Of a stretch of 64,000 nt of DNA, positions 1-7,662 are shown piece after piece. The stretch's first letter is position 1, and every line of letters begins with the position of its first letter. Both the position numbers and the translations under genes were made by a program. The stretch is from WHSW01 sp963742205 (lineage in GTDB: Bacteria; Actinomycetota; Thermoleophilia; Solirubrobacterales; 70-9), in contig CAVUKZ010000009.1 of NCBI GenBank assembly GCA_963742205.1, positions 558,001-622,000 of the forward strand. Direction: 5' to 3'. Below the pieces are notes generated by a model. That model saw nothing but the letters and a program-made list of their open reading frames with translations. It searched no databases and was not told where the DNA came from.

Positions 1-1207
1 CAGCTCGTCGAGGTTCTCGTGCGTCTTGGCCGAGACGTTGACGAAGATCGTGTCCCCGCCCCAGTCCTCGGGGTTGAGGCCCTGGTTGGCCAGCTCCCCC
101 TTGACCTTGTCGGCGTTGGAATCGGGGAGGTCGATCTTGTTGACGGCGACCAGCATCGGGACGTCGGCGGCGCGCGCGTGGTCGATCGCCTCCACCGTCT
201 GCGGCATCACGCCATCGTCCGCGGCGACCACGAGCACGACGATGTCGGTGACGTCGGCGCCGCGAGCGCGCATCGCGGTGAACGCGGCATGGCCCGGCGT
301 GTCGATGAAGCTGATCGTCTTGCCGTTGCGGTGCACCTGGTAGGCGCCGATGTGCTGGGTGATCCCACCCGCCTCGCCGGCGACGACCTCGGTCTCGCGG
401 ATCGCGTCCAGCAGCGACGTCTTGCCGTGGTCGACGTGGCCCATGATCGTGACCACGGGCGGCCGGTCGACCAAATCCTCGTCGGAGTCGTCGAAGACGG
501 GCTCCTCGGCCACCTCCTCGGCGGCGCTGACCATCTCGACCTTGCGGTCAAGCGCATCGGCGAGCACCTCAATCGTCTCGTCGGTGAGCGTCTGGGTCAG
601 GGTCGCCATCTCGCCGAGCTGCATCAGCTGCTTGATCACGTCGGCGCTGCCGACCCCGAAGATCTCGGCCACCTCGCGCACGGTCGCGCCCGAGGGGATC
701 TTGAGCGCCGGCTGCTCGGTCTCGACGACCGGCGCCAGGGGCGGCTCCTCCAGCAGCGGTCGGCGGCGGCGCCCGCCTCGGCGGCGGGGCGGCCGGCGCG
801 GCGGGGCCTGCGGCATCTGGTCGCGGCGCGACGCCTGCGAGTCGATGACCACGCGGCGGCGCTTCTTCTGCGCCGCCCTGGGCGTCGGCGCCGCCCGCGG
901 CCTGCACGGGGCGCACCGGGCGCTGCTGGCTCTGCTTGGCGGCGGGCGCCGGGGCGGCCTCGGCGGCGGGTTGCGCCGGCGGCTTCTGGGCCTCGGCCGT
1001 CGCCGTGGCCGTCGCTGCCGGCGCGGGAGCCTCGGCGGGCTTGCTCGCGCCGCCGTTGGCGGCCTCGAGCGCCCTCAGCGCCTCAGCCTCCTCGACGCTG
1101 GAAGCGGCGGCCTTGGCCTCGATCCCGGCGGCGTTGAGCGCGGCGAGGACCTCCTTGCTGGTCAGCCCCTGCTGCTTGGCGATTTCGTGAACGCGCTTGC
1201 GGGCCAA
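1..1207 (-). CDS. infB: translation initiation factor IF-2, 3' end off the window, one frame break
   Basis: IF-2 is the GTPase that brings initiator tRNA to the 30S ribosome. The TTG start follows the nusA stop with no gap. The N-terminus has the IF2_N motif KRVHEIAKQQGLTSKEV, then an Ala/Pro-rich linker. The G domain is clear: GHVDHGKTS (near 448-420), DTPGHAAFTAMRARG and NKIDLPD. The reading frame of the N-terminus (to about 900) and of the G domain (from about 873) differ by one extra base, within roughly 870-900, in the low-complexity linker. As infB is essential, a sequencing insertion is more likely than a real break. The C-terminal domains lie outside the window. Confidence 0.93.
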
Positions 1208-2890
1208 CTACGACTGCGCCTCCGCTGTCTCCTCGGCCGCCGGCCCGGGGGCCTCGACCTCGTTCTCGACCTCGGTTCCCTCGACCTCGGGCTCCTCCGG
1301 CTCCGTCGCCTCAGCGGCGTCGGTGCCCTCTTCGATCACCGTCTCCGCCCCGTTCTCAGTGGCGGCTTCGGCGACGTCAAGCCCCTCCTCCCGGGCGGGC
1401 GGCTCCTCGGTGACCTCCGCGACGGGCTGGGCCGGCTGCGGCTCCGCAGCGGGCGCCTCCTCGACCGGGGCCTCCTGAACTGGGGCCTCCTGCGGGGTCT
1501 CCTCGGCCGGAGCCTCCTCGGCGGCGGCCTCGGAGAACTGGGCCTCGGCCTTCGCGACCAGGGTGGCGACGTCGCCGTCCGCTGCGTCGGGGTCGGCGAG
1601 CACCGCCACCTCCGCGTCGGTCAGCGGCGTCAGCACGGTCACCTGGTTGGTCCCGAAGCGGGCCAGTGCCTGGTGCTGGGGCAGGCCGCAGAAGCGCGAG
1701 CCGTCGAGGGCCGCGTTCGGGCAGCGGCGGCCGGCGGAGAGCACCGCGGCGCACCGGCCGTCGGCCTGATCCTCCTGCTCGTAGTCGCCCTCGTCCGTCT
1801 CCGAGAACTCGGTCTGCGACTTGATGTCGACCTTCCAGCCGGTGAGCTTGGCGGCGAGGCGGGCGTTTTGGCCCTCGCGCCCGATCGCCAGCGAGAGCTG
1901 GTCGTCGGGGACGATCACCGTCGCCTCCTTGGTGTCGTCGTCGACGAGCACCTCGCGCACTCGGGCCGGGGAAAGCGCCTTGGCGACGAACCGGGCGGGC
2001 TCGTCGTTGTAGGGGATGATGTCGATCTTCTCGCCGCGCAGCTCGGAGACGACCATGCGGACCCGCGATCCGCGGGGGCCGACGCAGGCGCCGACCGGGT
2101 CGACGCCGTCGGCGTGCGAGATCACGGCGATCTTCGAGCGATATCCGGGCTCGCGGGCGACGCCCACGATCTCGACCAGGCCGTCGGCGATCTCGGGCAC
2201 CTCGAGCTCGAACAGCTCCTTGATCAGCTCGGGGCTGCGGCGACTGACGACGATGCTCGGGCCCTTGCCCTCGGCCGAGACGTCGGTGATCACCGCCTTG
2301 ACCCGCATCCCGTGGTCGTAGCGCTCGTTCCAGACCTGCTCCGAGCGCGGCAGCAGCGCCTCGACCCGCTCGCGCAGCTGCACCAGCGTGTAGCGGTTGT
2401 CGGACTGCTGGATGATCCCGGTGATCAGCTCGCCGACGCGGTCCTGGTACTCGTCGTACATCATCTGCCGCTCGGCCTCGCGGATCCGCTGCAGCATCAC
2501 CTGCTTCGCGGTCTGGGCTGCGATGCGGCCGAAGTCCTCGGGGGTCACGTCGCGGGTGCGGATCTGGTCCTCGTAGGGGGCGAGGATCTCGGGATCCAGC
2601 TCGGGCTCCTCGGGCTCGCGCAGCTCGCCGGTCTCCGGATCGACCGTCGGCTCCTGGTCCTCGGCGACCTCGGCGAGGAGCTTCTCCTCCAGCTCGGCCG
2701 GCAGGATCAGCTCGAACACGCGGTAATCGCCCGTCTCGTCGTCGAACTCGACCCGGGCGTACTTGGCCGCCCCTGGACTCTTCTTGTATGCGGAGAGCAG
2801 CGCGTCCTCCAGCGCCGCCTTGAGCACATCGCCATCGATGCCCTTCTCCTGCGCGAGGCCGTGGATCGCCTCAAGGATCTCGCGACTCAC
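1208..2890 (-). CDS. nusA: transcription termination/antitermination factor NusA with C-terminal zinc-knuckle-like extension
   Basis: NusA binds RNA polymerase and nascent RNA in pausing, termination and antitermination. The GTG start (VSREILEAIHGLAQEKG) overlaps the rimP stop as GTGA; 560 aa. Order: N-terminal domain with an acidic insertion, S1, then two KH domains (GPRGSRVRMVVSELRGEKID, later LSLAIGREGQNARLAAKLTG). After KH2 comes a Cys/His cluster of about 30 residues (CAAVLSAGRRC, then RFCGLPQH), spaced like a small zinc knuckle, and then about 120 residues of Glu/Ala/Pro-rich acidic tail. No ylxR lies between nusA and infB. The core call is firm; metal binding by the Cys/His cluster is inferred from spacing only. 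Confidence 0.95.
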   Translation of the reverse strand: MSREILEAIHGLAQEKGIDGDVLKAALEDALLSAYKKSPGAAKYARVEFDDETGDYRVFELILPAELEEKLLAEVAEDQEPTVDPETGELREPEEPELDPEILAPYEDQIRTRDVTPEDFGRIAAQTAKQVMLQRIREAERQMMYDEYQDRVGELITGIIQQSDNRYTLVQLRERVEALLPRSEQVWNERYDHGMRVKAVITDVSAEGKGPSIVVSRRSPELIKELFELEVPEIADGLVEIVGVAREPGYRSKIAVISHADGVDPVGACVGPRGSRVRMVVSELRGEKIDIIPYNDEPARFVAKALSPARVREVLVDDDTKEATVIVPDDQLSLAIGREGQNARLAAKLTGWKVDIKSQTEFSETDEGDYEQEDQADGRCAAVLSAGRRCPNAALDGSRFCGLPQHQALARFGTNQVTVLTPLTDAEVAVLADPDAADGDVATLVAKAEAQFSEAAAEEAPAEETPQEAPVQEAPVEEAPAAEPQPAQPVAEVTEEPPAREEGLDVAEAATENGAETVIEEGTDAAEATEPEEPEVEGTEVENEVEAPGPAAEETAEAQS

Positions 2891-3327
2891 GCGCCACCTC
2901 CAAATTCGGGGATCAGGTTCGAGCGATGGATTCCGGCGAGCGGGATGCGCACCGCGTCGCCGCCCGCGTCGACGCAGACGCCCTCGTCGTCCGCCTCGGT
3001 GAGCGTGCCGGTGAAGTTGCGCCGCCCCTCGATCGCGTCGCGGGTGCGGACCTTGACCTTGCGCCCGAGGAAGCGCCGGAAGTGCTCGGGCTTGGTTAGG
3101 GGCCGGTCGCTTCCCGGCGACGAGACCTCGAGCGAGTACGACTCGAGCAGGTCGCGCAGCTGGTCGGTCACCCGCTCGCACAGCGCGAGATCGACCCCGT
3201 CCGGGTGGTCGATGTACAGGCGCAGCGTCTCCGCGGCGGGCTGTTCGAGCGCGATCAGCTCGACGTTCAGGTCGAACGTCGCAATTCGCTCTTCGATCGT
3301 CTTCTGCAAGTCGTTCAGGTCGTTCAC
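2887..3327 (-). CDS. rimP: ribosome maturation factor RimP
   Basis: RimP helps mature the 30S subunit and usually heads the nusA-infB operon, as here. The product has the two-domain form: an alpha/beta N-terminal part (IEERIATFDLNVELIALE, then EVSSPGSDRPLTKPEHF) and an SH3-like C-terminus (GRKVKVRTRDAI). I chose the GTG at 3327 (VNDLNDLQKT), which has ACGAGG just upstream. A TTG at 3369 is in frame but sits in the T-run of the leader terminator and is an unlikely start. The stop overlaps the nusA start by four bases. Confidence 0.9.
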   Translation of the reverse strand: MNDLNDLQKTIEERIATFDLNVELIALEQPAAETLRLYIDHPDGVDLALCERVTDQLRDLLESYSLEVSSPGSDRPLTKPEHFRRFLGRKVKVRTRDAIEGRRNFTGTLTEADDEGVCVDAGGDAVRIPLAGIHRSNLIPEFGGGA

Positions 3328-3367
3328 AGGGACCTCGTCCGTCTCATCCTTCCGAGCACGAAACTCC

Positions 3368-3393
3368 AAAAAAAAGGCGGGCCCGGGCCCACC
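3368..3393 (-). terminator. intrinsic terminator in the rimP-nusA-infB leader
   Basis: On the minus strand a GC helix (GGTGGGC, loop CCGG, GCCCGCC; one G-T pair) is followed directly by eight T residues. It sits about 40 bases before the chosen rimP start, and no minus-strand gene lies between it and the divergent VOC gene at 3485. It therefore appears to lie within the operon's own leader. A TATACT hexamer about 45 bases further upstream (near 3433) could be the -10. An attenuator role is inference. Confidence 0.65.
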
Positions 3394-3484
3394 TCAACAG
3401 GGTACGGGTACGTGAAAAGGTGCCGCTGAGTATAGCTTCGCCTCCTCGTGCCTCGTGCCTGGATGGCCATTAGGCTCCGCGGCC

Positions 3485-4006
3485 ATGTCAGGCCCCGACG
3501 ATTCGCCTCAACCGATCCAGATCAACGGGGTCGCGCACGTGATCCTGCGGGTCAATCGGGTGGCCGAGTGCATCGCCTTCTACGACCGGCTGATGCCGTT
3601 TCTGGGCCTGAGCGCCATCCCTCCCCGGTCCGACGACTTCGTCTACTACGTTGGCGGCCGCACCGCGCTGGCCATCCGCCGCGCCGAGCCCGAGCACGCG
3701 GGCGTCCCGCACATCGAGGCGGCGGCCGGCCTCGACCACCTCTGCTTTCGGGCCCGCTCCCGCGAGGACGTCGACGCGGTCCACGCCTTCCTGGTCGAGC
3801 TCGGAGCCCGCATCGTCCGCCCGCCTCAGGAGGGGCCGTGGGCCCCGGGCTACTACTCGCAGGCCTCGAGCAGGATGGTCACCGGGCCGTCGTTTACGAG
3901 CTCGACCTCCATCCGGGCGCCAAACGCGCCTCGCTTCGCGGCGAGGCGCTCGCAGAAGCGCTCGTACAGCGGCTCGGCGAGCTCACCCGGCGCGGCGTCC
4001 GCGTAG
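3485..4006 (+). CDS. VOC/glyoxalase-family protein, 3' end replaced by antisense of dtd
   Basis: The first 125 or so residues resemble a glyoxalase/bleomycin-resistance (VOC) domain: VAHVILRVNRVAECIAFYDR opens it and LDHLCFRARSREDVDAVHAF follows. VOC domains normally end with a strand of the type 'DPDGxxxE'. Here the family-like sequence stops at GPWAPGYYS (about 3863), where the oppositely oriented dtd gene ends. The frame then runs on for nearly 50 codons through antisense dtd before a stop. The gene looks 3'-truncated, by deletion or misassembly. ATG 3485 starts the domain; a longer start at 3455 adds unconvincing residues. Substrate unknown. Confidence 0.6.
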   Translation: MSGPDDSPQPIQINGVAHVILRVNRVAECIAFYDRLMPFLGLSAIPPRSDDFVYYVGGRTALAIRRAEPEHAGVPHIEAAAGLDHLCFRARSREDVDAVHAFLVELGARIVRPPQEGPWAPGYYSQASSRMVTGPSFTSSTSIRAPNAPRFAARRSQKRSYSGSASSPGAASA

Positions 4007-4275
4007 CTCGGGCGGTTGCCCTTGCGGGCGTCGGCGTAGAGGGTGAATTGGCTCACGCAGAGCACCTCGCGCTCGCCGAGCGGCTCGTTCATGCGGCCGT
4101 CCGCGTCGTCAAAGATCCGCAGCGCCCGGACCTTGGCGGCGAGGCGATCCGCCGCCGACTCCGTGTCGTCCGTGCGGACGCCGAGCAACACCAGCAGGCC
4201 GGGACCGATCTCGGCGATCGCCTCGCCCTCGACCCGGACGGCGGCCTTCGAGACGCGCTGGACCAGAGCCCGCAA
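3853..4275 (-). CDS. dtd: D-aminoacyl-tRNA deacylase
   Basis: Dtd hydrolyses D-amino acids (and glycine) mischarged on tRNA. The 140-aa product has normal family length and both signature motifs: SQFTLYADARKGNRPSY and, near the C-terminus, NDGPVTI. The start is TTG (RALVQRVSKAAV), three bases after the stop of the TPR gene, so the two are probably co-transcribed. It is last in the long minus-strand convoy. Its stop abuts the truncated VOC gene on the other strand. Confidence 0.95.
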   Translation of the reverse strand: MRALVQRVSKAAVRVEGEAIAEIGPGLLVLLGVRTDDTESAADRLAAKVRALRIFDDADGRMNEPLGEREVLCVSQFTLYADARKGNRPSYADAAPGELAEPLYERFCERLAAKRGAFGARMEVELVNDGPVTILLEACE

Positions 4276-4278
4276 GCG

Positions 4279-4641
4279 TCAGGAAGCGGCCCGCAGGCGG
4301 TCGCGGTAGAGGCGGTAGTCGCCGCGGTCCGGGCGCAGGTTGGAGGCCAGCGCCAGGTGGTGGCGGGCGCGCTCGCGGTTGCCGATCAGGCTCAGCGCCC
4401 GCCCGAGGCAGAAGTGCGCGTAGTCGTTCACGGGCTGGCGGTCGACGACCGCCTCGAACTCGGCCGCCGCCTCCTCGAACTGGCGGTTGCGGAAGTAGGC
4501 GCGGCCGAGCGCCTCGCGGACCGACGTCTTCTCCGGCTCGCGCTTGGCCACCTCGGCGAGGGGCACGGTCGCCTCGTCGAAGTTGCCGTCCTCGAGCAAC
4601 TCGACGCCTCGTCGGTAGAGCTTGTACGTGTCGTCAGGCAC
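4279..4641 (-). CDS. small TPR-repeat protein
   Basis: The 120-aa product consists of about three tetratricopeptide repeats (EKTSVREALGRAYFRNRQF and VNDYAHFCLGRALSLIGNR show the alternating small and aromatic positions). It has no signal peptide or membrane segment, so it is probably a cytosolic protein-interaction module. It starts with GTG, lies 21 bases after coaBC and 3 bases before dtd, in the same direction. The partner cannot be told from sequence. Confidence 0.8.
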   Translation of the reverse strand: MPDDTYKLYRRGVELLEDGNFDEATVPLAEVAKREPEKTSVREALGRAYFRNRQFEEAAAEFEAVVDRQPVNDYAHFCLGRALSLIGNRERARHHLALASNLRPDRGDYRLYRDRLRAAS

Positions 4642-4662
4642 GACGACGAGTTTACGAACCGC

Positions 4663-5910
4663 CTAAGTCGCGCTTTCGACGCCGCCCCGTAGCGCCTCCA
4701 CCCGGTCGAGGATCGCCTCCGCGATCTCCGCCTTGCTGGCCAGGGGGACGTGCAGCTCGCCGTCGCGCTCGATCACCGTGACCTCGTTGCGCTCGGAGTC
4801 GAAGCCGATGTCCGAGCGCGAAACGTCGTTGAACACGATCGCGTCGACGGCCTTGCGGTCGAGCTTTTGCCGCGCGCGGTCGATCGCGTCGGCGCCGGTC
4901 TCCGCGGCGAAGCCGATCAGCGTCTGGTCGTCGCGGCGCGTGCGGGCGACACCGGCGAGCACGTCCTCGGTCGGCTCGAGATGAAGCTCCGGGGCGGCGC
5001 CGGTGCGCGAGATCTTCGTCGCCGTGGTCTCGGCGGGCCGAAAGTCCGCCGGCGCCGCCGCCATCAACAGCACGTGGCAGTGCGGAAAGCGCTCGCCGAC
5101 GGCCCGCGCGAGGTCGGCCGTGGTCTCCACGCGCACCGCCTCGATCGCGGCAGGTAGCGGCCGGCTGACGTTGGCGGCGATCAGGGTGACCTCCGCCCCG
5201 CGCTTCGCCGCCGCCTCCGCGAGCGCGAGGCCCATGCGGCCGCTCGAGCGGTTGCCGATGAAGCGGACCGGGTCGATCGGCTCTCGGGTGCCGCCGGCGG
5301 TGACGAGCACCCGCAGGCCGTCCCAGCTGCCCTGGGCCGCGGGCAGCATCGCCTCGACCTCGGCCAGCAGCCGCGCCGGATCGGGCAGGCGGCCGACGCC
5401 GTGCTCGCCGCGAGAGGCGAGTGCACCTTCGTCCGGGTCGATCACCCGCACGCCGCGCTCGCGCAGCGTCGCCAGGTTCGCCTGCGTCGCCGCATCGGCG
5501 TACATGCGGTCGTTCATCGCCGGGGCGACCGCCCGCGGCGCCGTGCAGGCCAGGAACGAGGTCGCAAGCAGCGAGTCGCAGATCCCGGCCGCCAGCTTCG
5601 CCAGCGTGTTGGCCGATGCCGGCGCGACGACGAAGGCGTCGGCGTTGGCCGCCAGCGCCAGGTGGCCGATCGGGTCGTGCGCCGGGGGCTCATCGCCCGG
5701 GAAGGTGCCGCGCAGGGGGTCGCGCTCGAACTCGTCGACGAGGACCGGCGCGCCGATGATGCCCTCAAACGACGCCGCCCCCACGAAGCGCTCGGCGGCG
5801 GGCGTCATCAGCACGCGAACTCCGTGCCCGGCCTTGGTCGCCAGGCGGGCGAGCTCGAGCGCCTTGTAGGCGGCAATGCCGCCGGTCACGCCCAGCAGGA
5901 TCCTGGCCAT
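4663..5910 (-). CDS. coaBC: bifunctional phosphopantothenoylcysteine decarboxylase / phosphopantothenate-cysteine ligase
   Basis: CoaBC catalyses two consecutive steps of coenzyme A synthesis. The N-terminal flavoprotein half (CoaC) starts with ILLGVTGGIAAYKA and shows VAPASANTLAKLAAGICD and PAMNDRMY, the latter at the active-site Asn position. The C-terminal half (CoaB) shows LVTAGGTREPIDPVRFIGN, the dimer/CTP region, and KAVDAIVFNDVS. The length of 415 aa is usual for the fusion. It follows rpoZ by 64 bases in the common order gmk-rpoZ-coaBC. Confidence 0.96.
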   Translation of the reverse strand: MARILLGVTGGIAAYKALELARLATKAGHGVRVLMTPAAERFVGAASFEGIIGAPVLVDEFERDPLRGTFPGDEPPAHDPIGHLALAANADAFVVAPASANTLAKLAAGICDSLLATSFLACTAPRAVAPAMNDRMYADAATQANLATLRERGVRVIDPDEGALASRGEHGVGRLPDPARLLAEVEAMLPAAQGSWDGLRVLVTAGGTREPIDPVRFIGNRSSGRMGLALAEAAAKRGAEVTLIAANVSRPLPAAIEAVRVETTADLARAVGERFPHCHVLLMAAAPADFRPAETTATKISRTGAAPELHLEPTEDVLAGVARTRRDDQTLIGFAAETGADAIDRARQKLDRKAVDAIVFNDVSRSDIGFDSERNEVTVIERDGELHVPLASKAEIAEAILDRVEALRGGVESAT

Positions 5911-5974
5911 GCCTTGATCGTACGCCCGGCTGGGCGTCGTTTAGGGCGGGGGCTTGCGAGCGACGCGGACCGCG

Positions 5975-6205
5975 CTAGACGCGGTAGCGGTACTCGAGCT
6001 TGCCCTGAGCGAGTTCCTCGAGGGCGATCGTGAGGTAGTTGCCGGTCTGGCTCTCGACCATCGGCGGCGTGTACTCCTCGTAGCTGCCCTCGCCGAGTGC
6101 CCGGTAATAGCTGTTGAGCTGGCGAGCGCGCTTGGCCGCCACCAACACGGCGGCGTAATGGCTATCGGTGCGCTCCAGCAGTTCGTCAACACGTGGCTTG
6201 ATCAT
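5975..6205 (-). CDS. rpoZ: DNA-directed RNA polymerase omega subunit
   Basis: Omega binds the beta-prime subunit and aids polymerase assembly. The 76-aa product has the family pattern: PRVDELLERTDSHYAAVLVA at the N-terminus (compare 'LLxKxxSKYxLV') followed by AAKRARQLN. The ending LAQGKLEYRY resembles the actinobacterial form. ATG 6205 is preceded by a short 30-base gap to gmk. Confidence 0.92.
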   Translation of the reverse strand: MIKPRVDELLERTDSHYAAVLVAAKRARQLNSYYRALGEGSYEEYTPPMVESQTGNYLTIALEELAQGKLEYRYRV

Positions 6206-6235
6206 CGGCCGCGCAGTGTAGCTGGCCCGCGGAGG

Positions 6236-6808
6236 CTAATCGCCGGCCAGCTCGGCCCGCACGATCGCCTCCAGCGCATCCGAGGCGACATTCAGATCGT
6301 CGTTGCAGACCACATGCTGGAACTCCTGCTGGGCGTCGAGCTCGATCTGGGCCGTGCGGAGACGCTCGTCGATCGCGTCCGGGTCGTCGGTGCCGCGGCG
6401 CTCCAGACGCTCGCGCAACGCGGCCGGGTCCGGCGGGGCGATGAACACGAGCACCGCCTCCGGCATCGCCGCGCGTACCTGGCGCGCGCCCTGGACCTCG
6501 ATCTCGAGCACCACCGACTCGCCGGCCGCGAGCCGCCGCTCGACCTCCGAGCGCAGGGTGCCGTAGCGGTTGCCGCTGTACGCCGCGTGCTCGAGGAACT
6601 CGTTCGCGTCCGCCCGCCGGGCGAACTCCTCGGGCGAGAGGAAGTGGTAGTCGCGCCCGTCCTCCTCCCCCTCGCGAGGGGCCCTCGTGGTGGCCGAGGT
6701 GGAGAGCGCCAGCTCGCCGACGCGCTCGCGCAGCATCCGGATCAGCGTCCCCTTGCCGACGCCGCTCGGCCCCGTGATCACGAAGACCTTTCCCTGCGCC
6801 GGCTGCAC
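6236..6808 (-). CDS. gmk: guanylate kinase
   Basis: Gmk phosphorylates GMP to GDP. The 190-aa product has the P-loop GPSGVGKGT at residues 13-21, the GMP-binding region STSATTRAPREGEEDGRDYHF, read here as S-T-R-x-P-R-x-G-E and D-Y-x-F, and the lid region. The start is GTG. It lies between a VOC gene and rpoZ; the gmk-rpoZ adjacency is widespread in bacteria. Confidence 0.96.
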   Translation of the reverse strand: MQPAQGKVFVITGPSGVGKGTLIRMLRERVGELALSTSATTRAPREGEEDGRDYHFLSPEEFARRADANEFLEHAAYSGNRYGTLRSEVERRLAAGESVVLEIEVQGARQVRAAMPEAVLVFIAPPDPAALRERLERRGTDDPDAIDERLRTAQIELDAQQEFQHVVCNDDLNVASDALEAIVRAELAGD

Positions 6809-6845
6809 GCCGCCATCCTGACCTGCCGCCCGGCGGAGCGCGCGC

Positions 6846-7217
6846 TCAGGGACCGATGCCGTCGAGCGGGCTCGGATGGGTCGGCTGGTAGAGGCCGATC
6901 TCGCCGTGCCCGGGGACGACCATCGTCGTCATCAGGCCCCAGTCCTGCTGGGTGATCCCGCCGGTGAACTCGACTCCCTTTGCTTCGAGGTCGGTCACCG
7001 TTGACTCGATTTCGTCGCACATGAGGAACAGCCGGTGCCCGCCCTCTGGCTGCCCCCAACCTGATCCGGGATGGACGGCGAGTTCGGCTGGCGGCAGGGC
7101 GAAGATCAGCCAGCCGCCGCCGGCGTCGACGGAGTCGAGCTCCAGCACGTCGCGGAAAAACGCGCGCGCCGCCTCGGCGTCGTCGGCGAACGCGATCGCG
7201 TGCGCGGCCGTGATCAT
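6846..7217 (-). CDS. VOC/glyoxalase-like protein between mihF and gmk
   Basis: The 123-aa product is a single VOC-fold protein: AHAIAFADDAEAARAFFRDV begins the domain and MVVPGHGEIGLYQPTHPSP ends it with a metal-ligand-type Glu position. Similar proteins include glyoxalases and dioxygenase-like proteins; the substrate cannot be assigned. It interrupts the common mihF-gmk adjacency with only 16 bases after mihF and 37 before gmk, so co-transcription is likely. Confidence 0.75.
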   Translation of the reverse strand: MITAAHAIAFADDAEAARAFFRDVLELDSVDAGGGWLIFALPPAELAVHPGSGWGQPEGGHRLFLMCDEIESTVTDLEAKGVEFTGGITQQDWGLMTTMVVPGHGEIGLYQPTHPSPLDGIGP

Positions 7218-7233
7218 CCGGCCGCCGTGATGC

Positions 7234-7572
7234 CTAGCGGCGGAGGAACTGGACGAGCTCGGCGCGCTGGCGCTCGGAGAGGCCGCCGATCGTCTTCGAC
7301 GGCGAGATCCGGCACTGGGTGAGGATCTTGTTGGCCTTCACGCGCCCGTACTTGGGCACCGCGAGGATCATGTCGAAGGCCTTCGCCGAGAGCACGTAGT
7401 CGGGCGGGTCGAGCAGCAGCTGCTCGATCTTCGCCTTGCCGCCCTTCAGGTCGCGCTTCAGCTGGGCGCGGGCCGACCGAATCTCGTTCGCACGCCGGAG
7501 GGCCCGCATCCGCTGCTCGCGAGACCTCTCTGGGACGGCGGCGGATGTCATGTCGACGGAGGCGGGGGCCAT
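7234..7572 (-). CDS. mihF: actinobacterial integration host factor (mIHF)
   Basis: mIHF is a basic nucleoid-associated protein unrelated to alpha/beta IHF. The 112-aa product contains the helix-two-turn-helix region KILTQCRISPSKTIGGLSER after LAVPKYGRVKANK, which is highly characteristic. I chose ATG 7572 (MAPASVDMTSAA): the upstream GTG at 7584 lies inside the promoter -10. It sits between pyrD and gmk, the usual actinobacterial position. Confidence 0.93.
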   Translation of the reverse strand: MAPASVDMTSAAVPERSREQRMRALRRANEIRSARAQLKRDLKGGKAKIEQLLLDPPDYVLSAKAFDMILAVPKYGRVKANKILTQCRISPSKTIGGLSERQRAELVQFLRR

Positions 7573-7582
7573 CGGCGGTCGC

Positions 7583-7610
7583 ACTATAACTGTGCGGCAG
7601 CGAGGCGCAA
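7583..7610 (-). promoter_or_regulatory. probable housekeeping promoter of mihF
   Basis: On the minus strand TTGCGC (7610-7605) is followed 16 bases later by TATAGT (7588-7583). The -10 ends ten bases before ATG 7572, which leaves at most a few untranslated bases and no room for a Shine-Dalgarno site, so the mRNA is probably leaderless or nearly so. It gives mihF a transcription start independent of the pyr operon. Confidence 0.65.
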
Positions 7611-7643
7611 GGGCGAACGCCGGGTTTTCGGGGAAATTCGGTT

Positions 7644-7662
7644 CGACCTCAACTTGAGGTCG
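7644..7662. repeat. 19-bp perfect inverted repeat between pyrD and mihF
   Basis: CGACCTCAA and TTGAGGTCG flank a single central base. The repeat contains the pyrD stop codon and lies about 35 bp upstream of the mihF -35. No T-run follows it on the minus strand, so it is a poor intrinsic terminator. The symmetry would suit a dimeric repressor or mIHF autoregulation; neither is shown. Confidence 0.5.

Noticed and set aside
350..3415. Long plus-strand open frame of 1021 codons across infB-nusA-rimP
   Set aside because: It is antisense to three recognisable genes, has no family-like sequence and is rich in Arg/Gly/Leu runs typical of shadow frames in GC-rich DNA.
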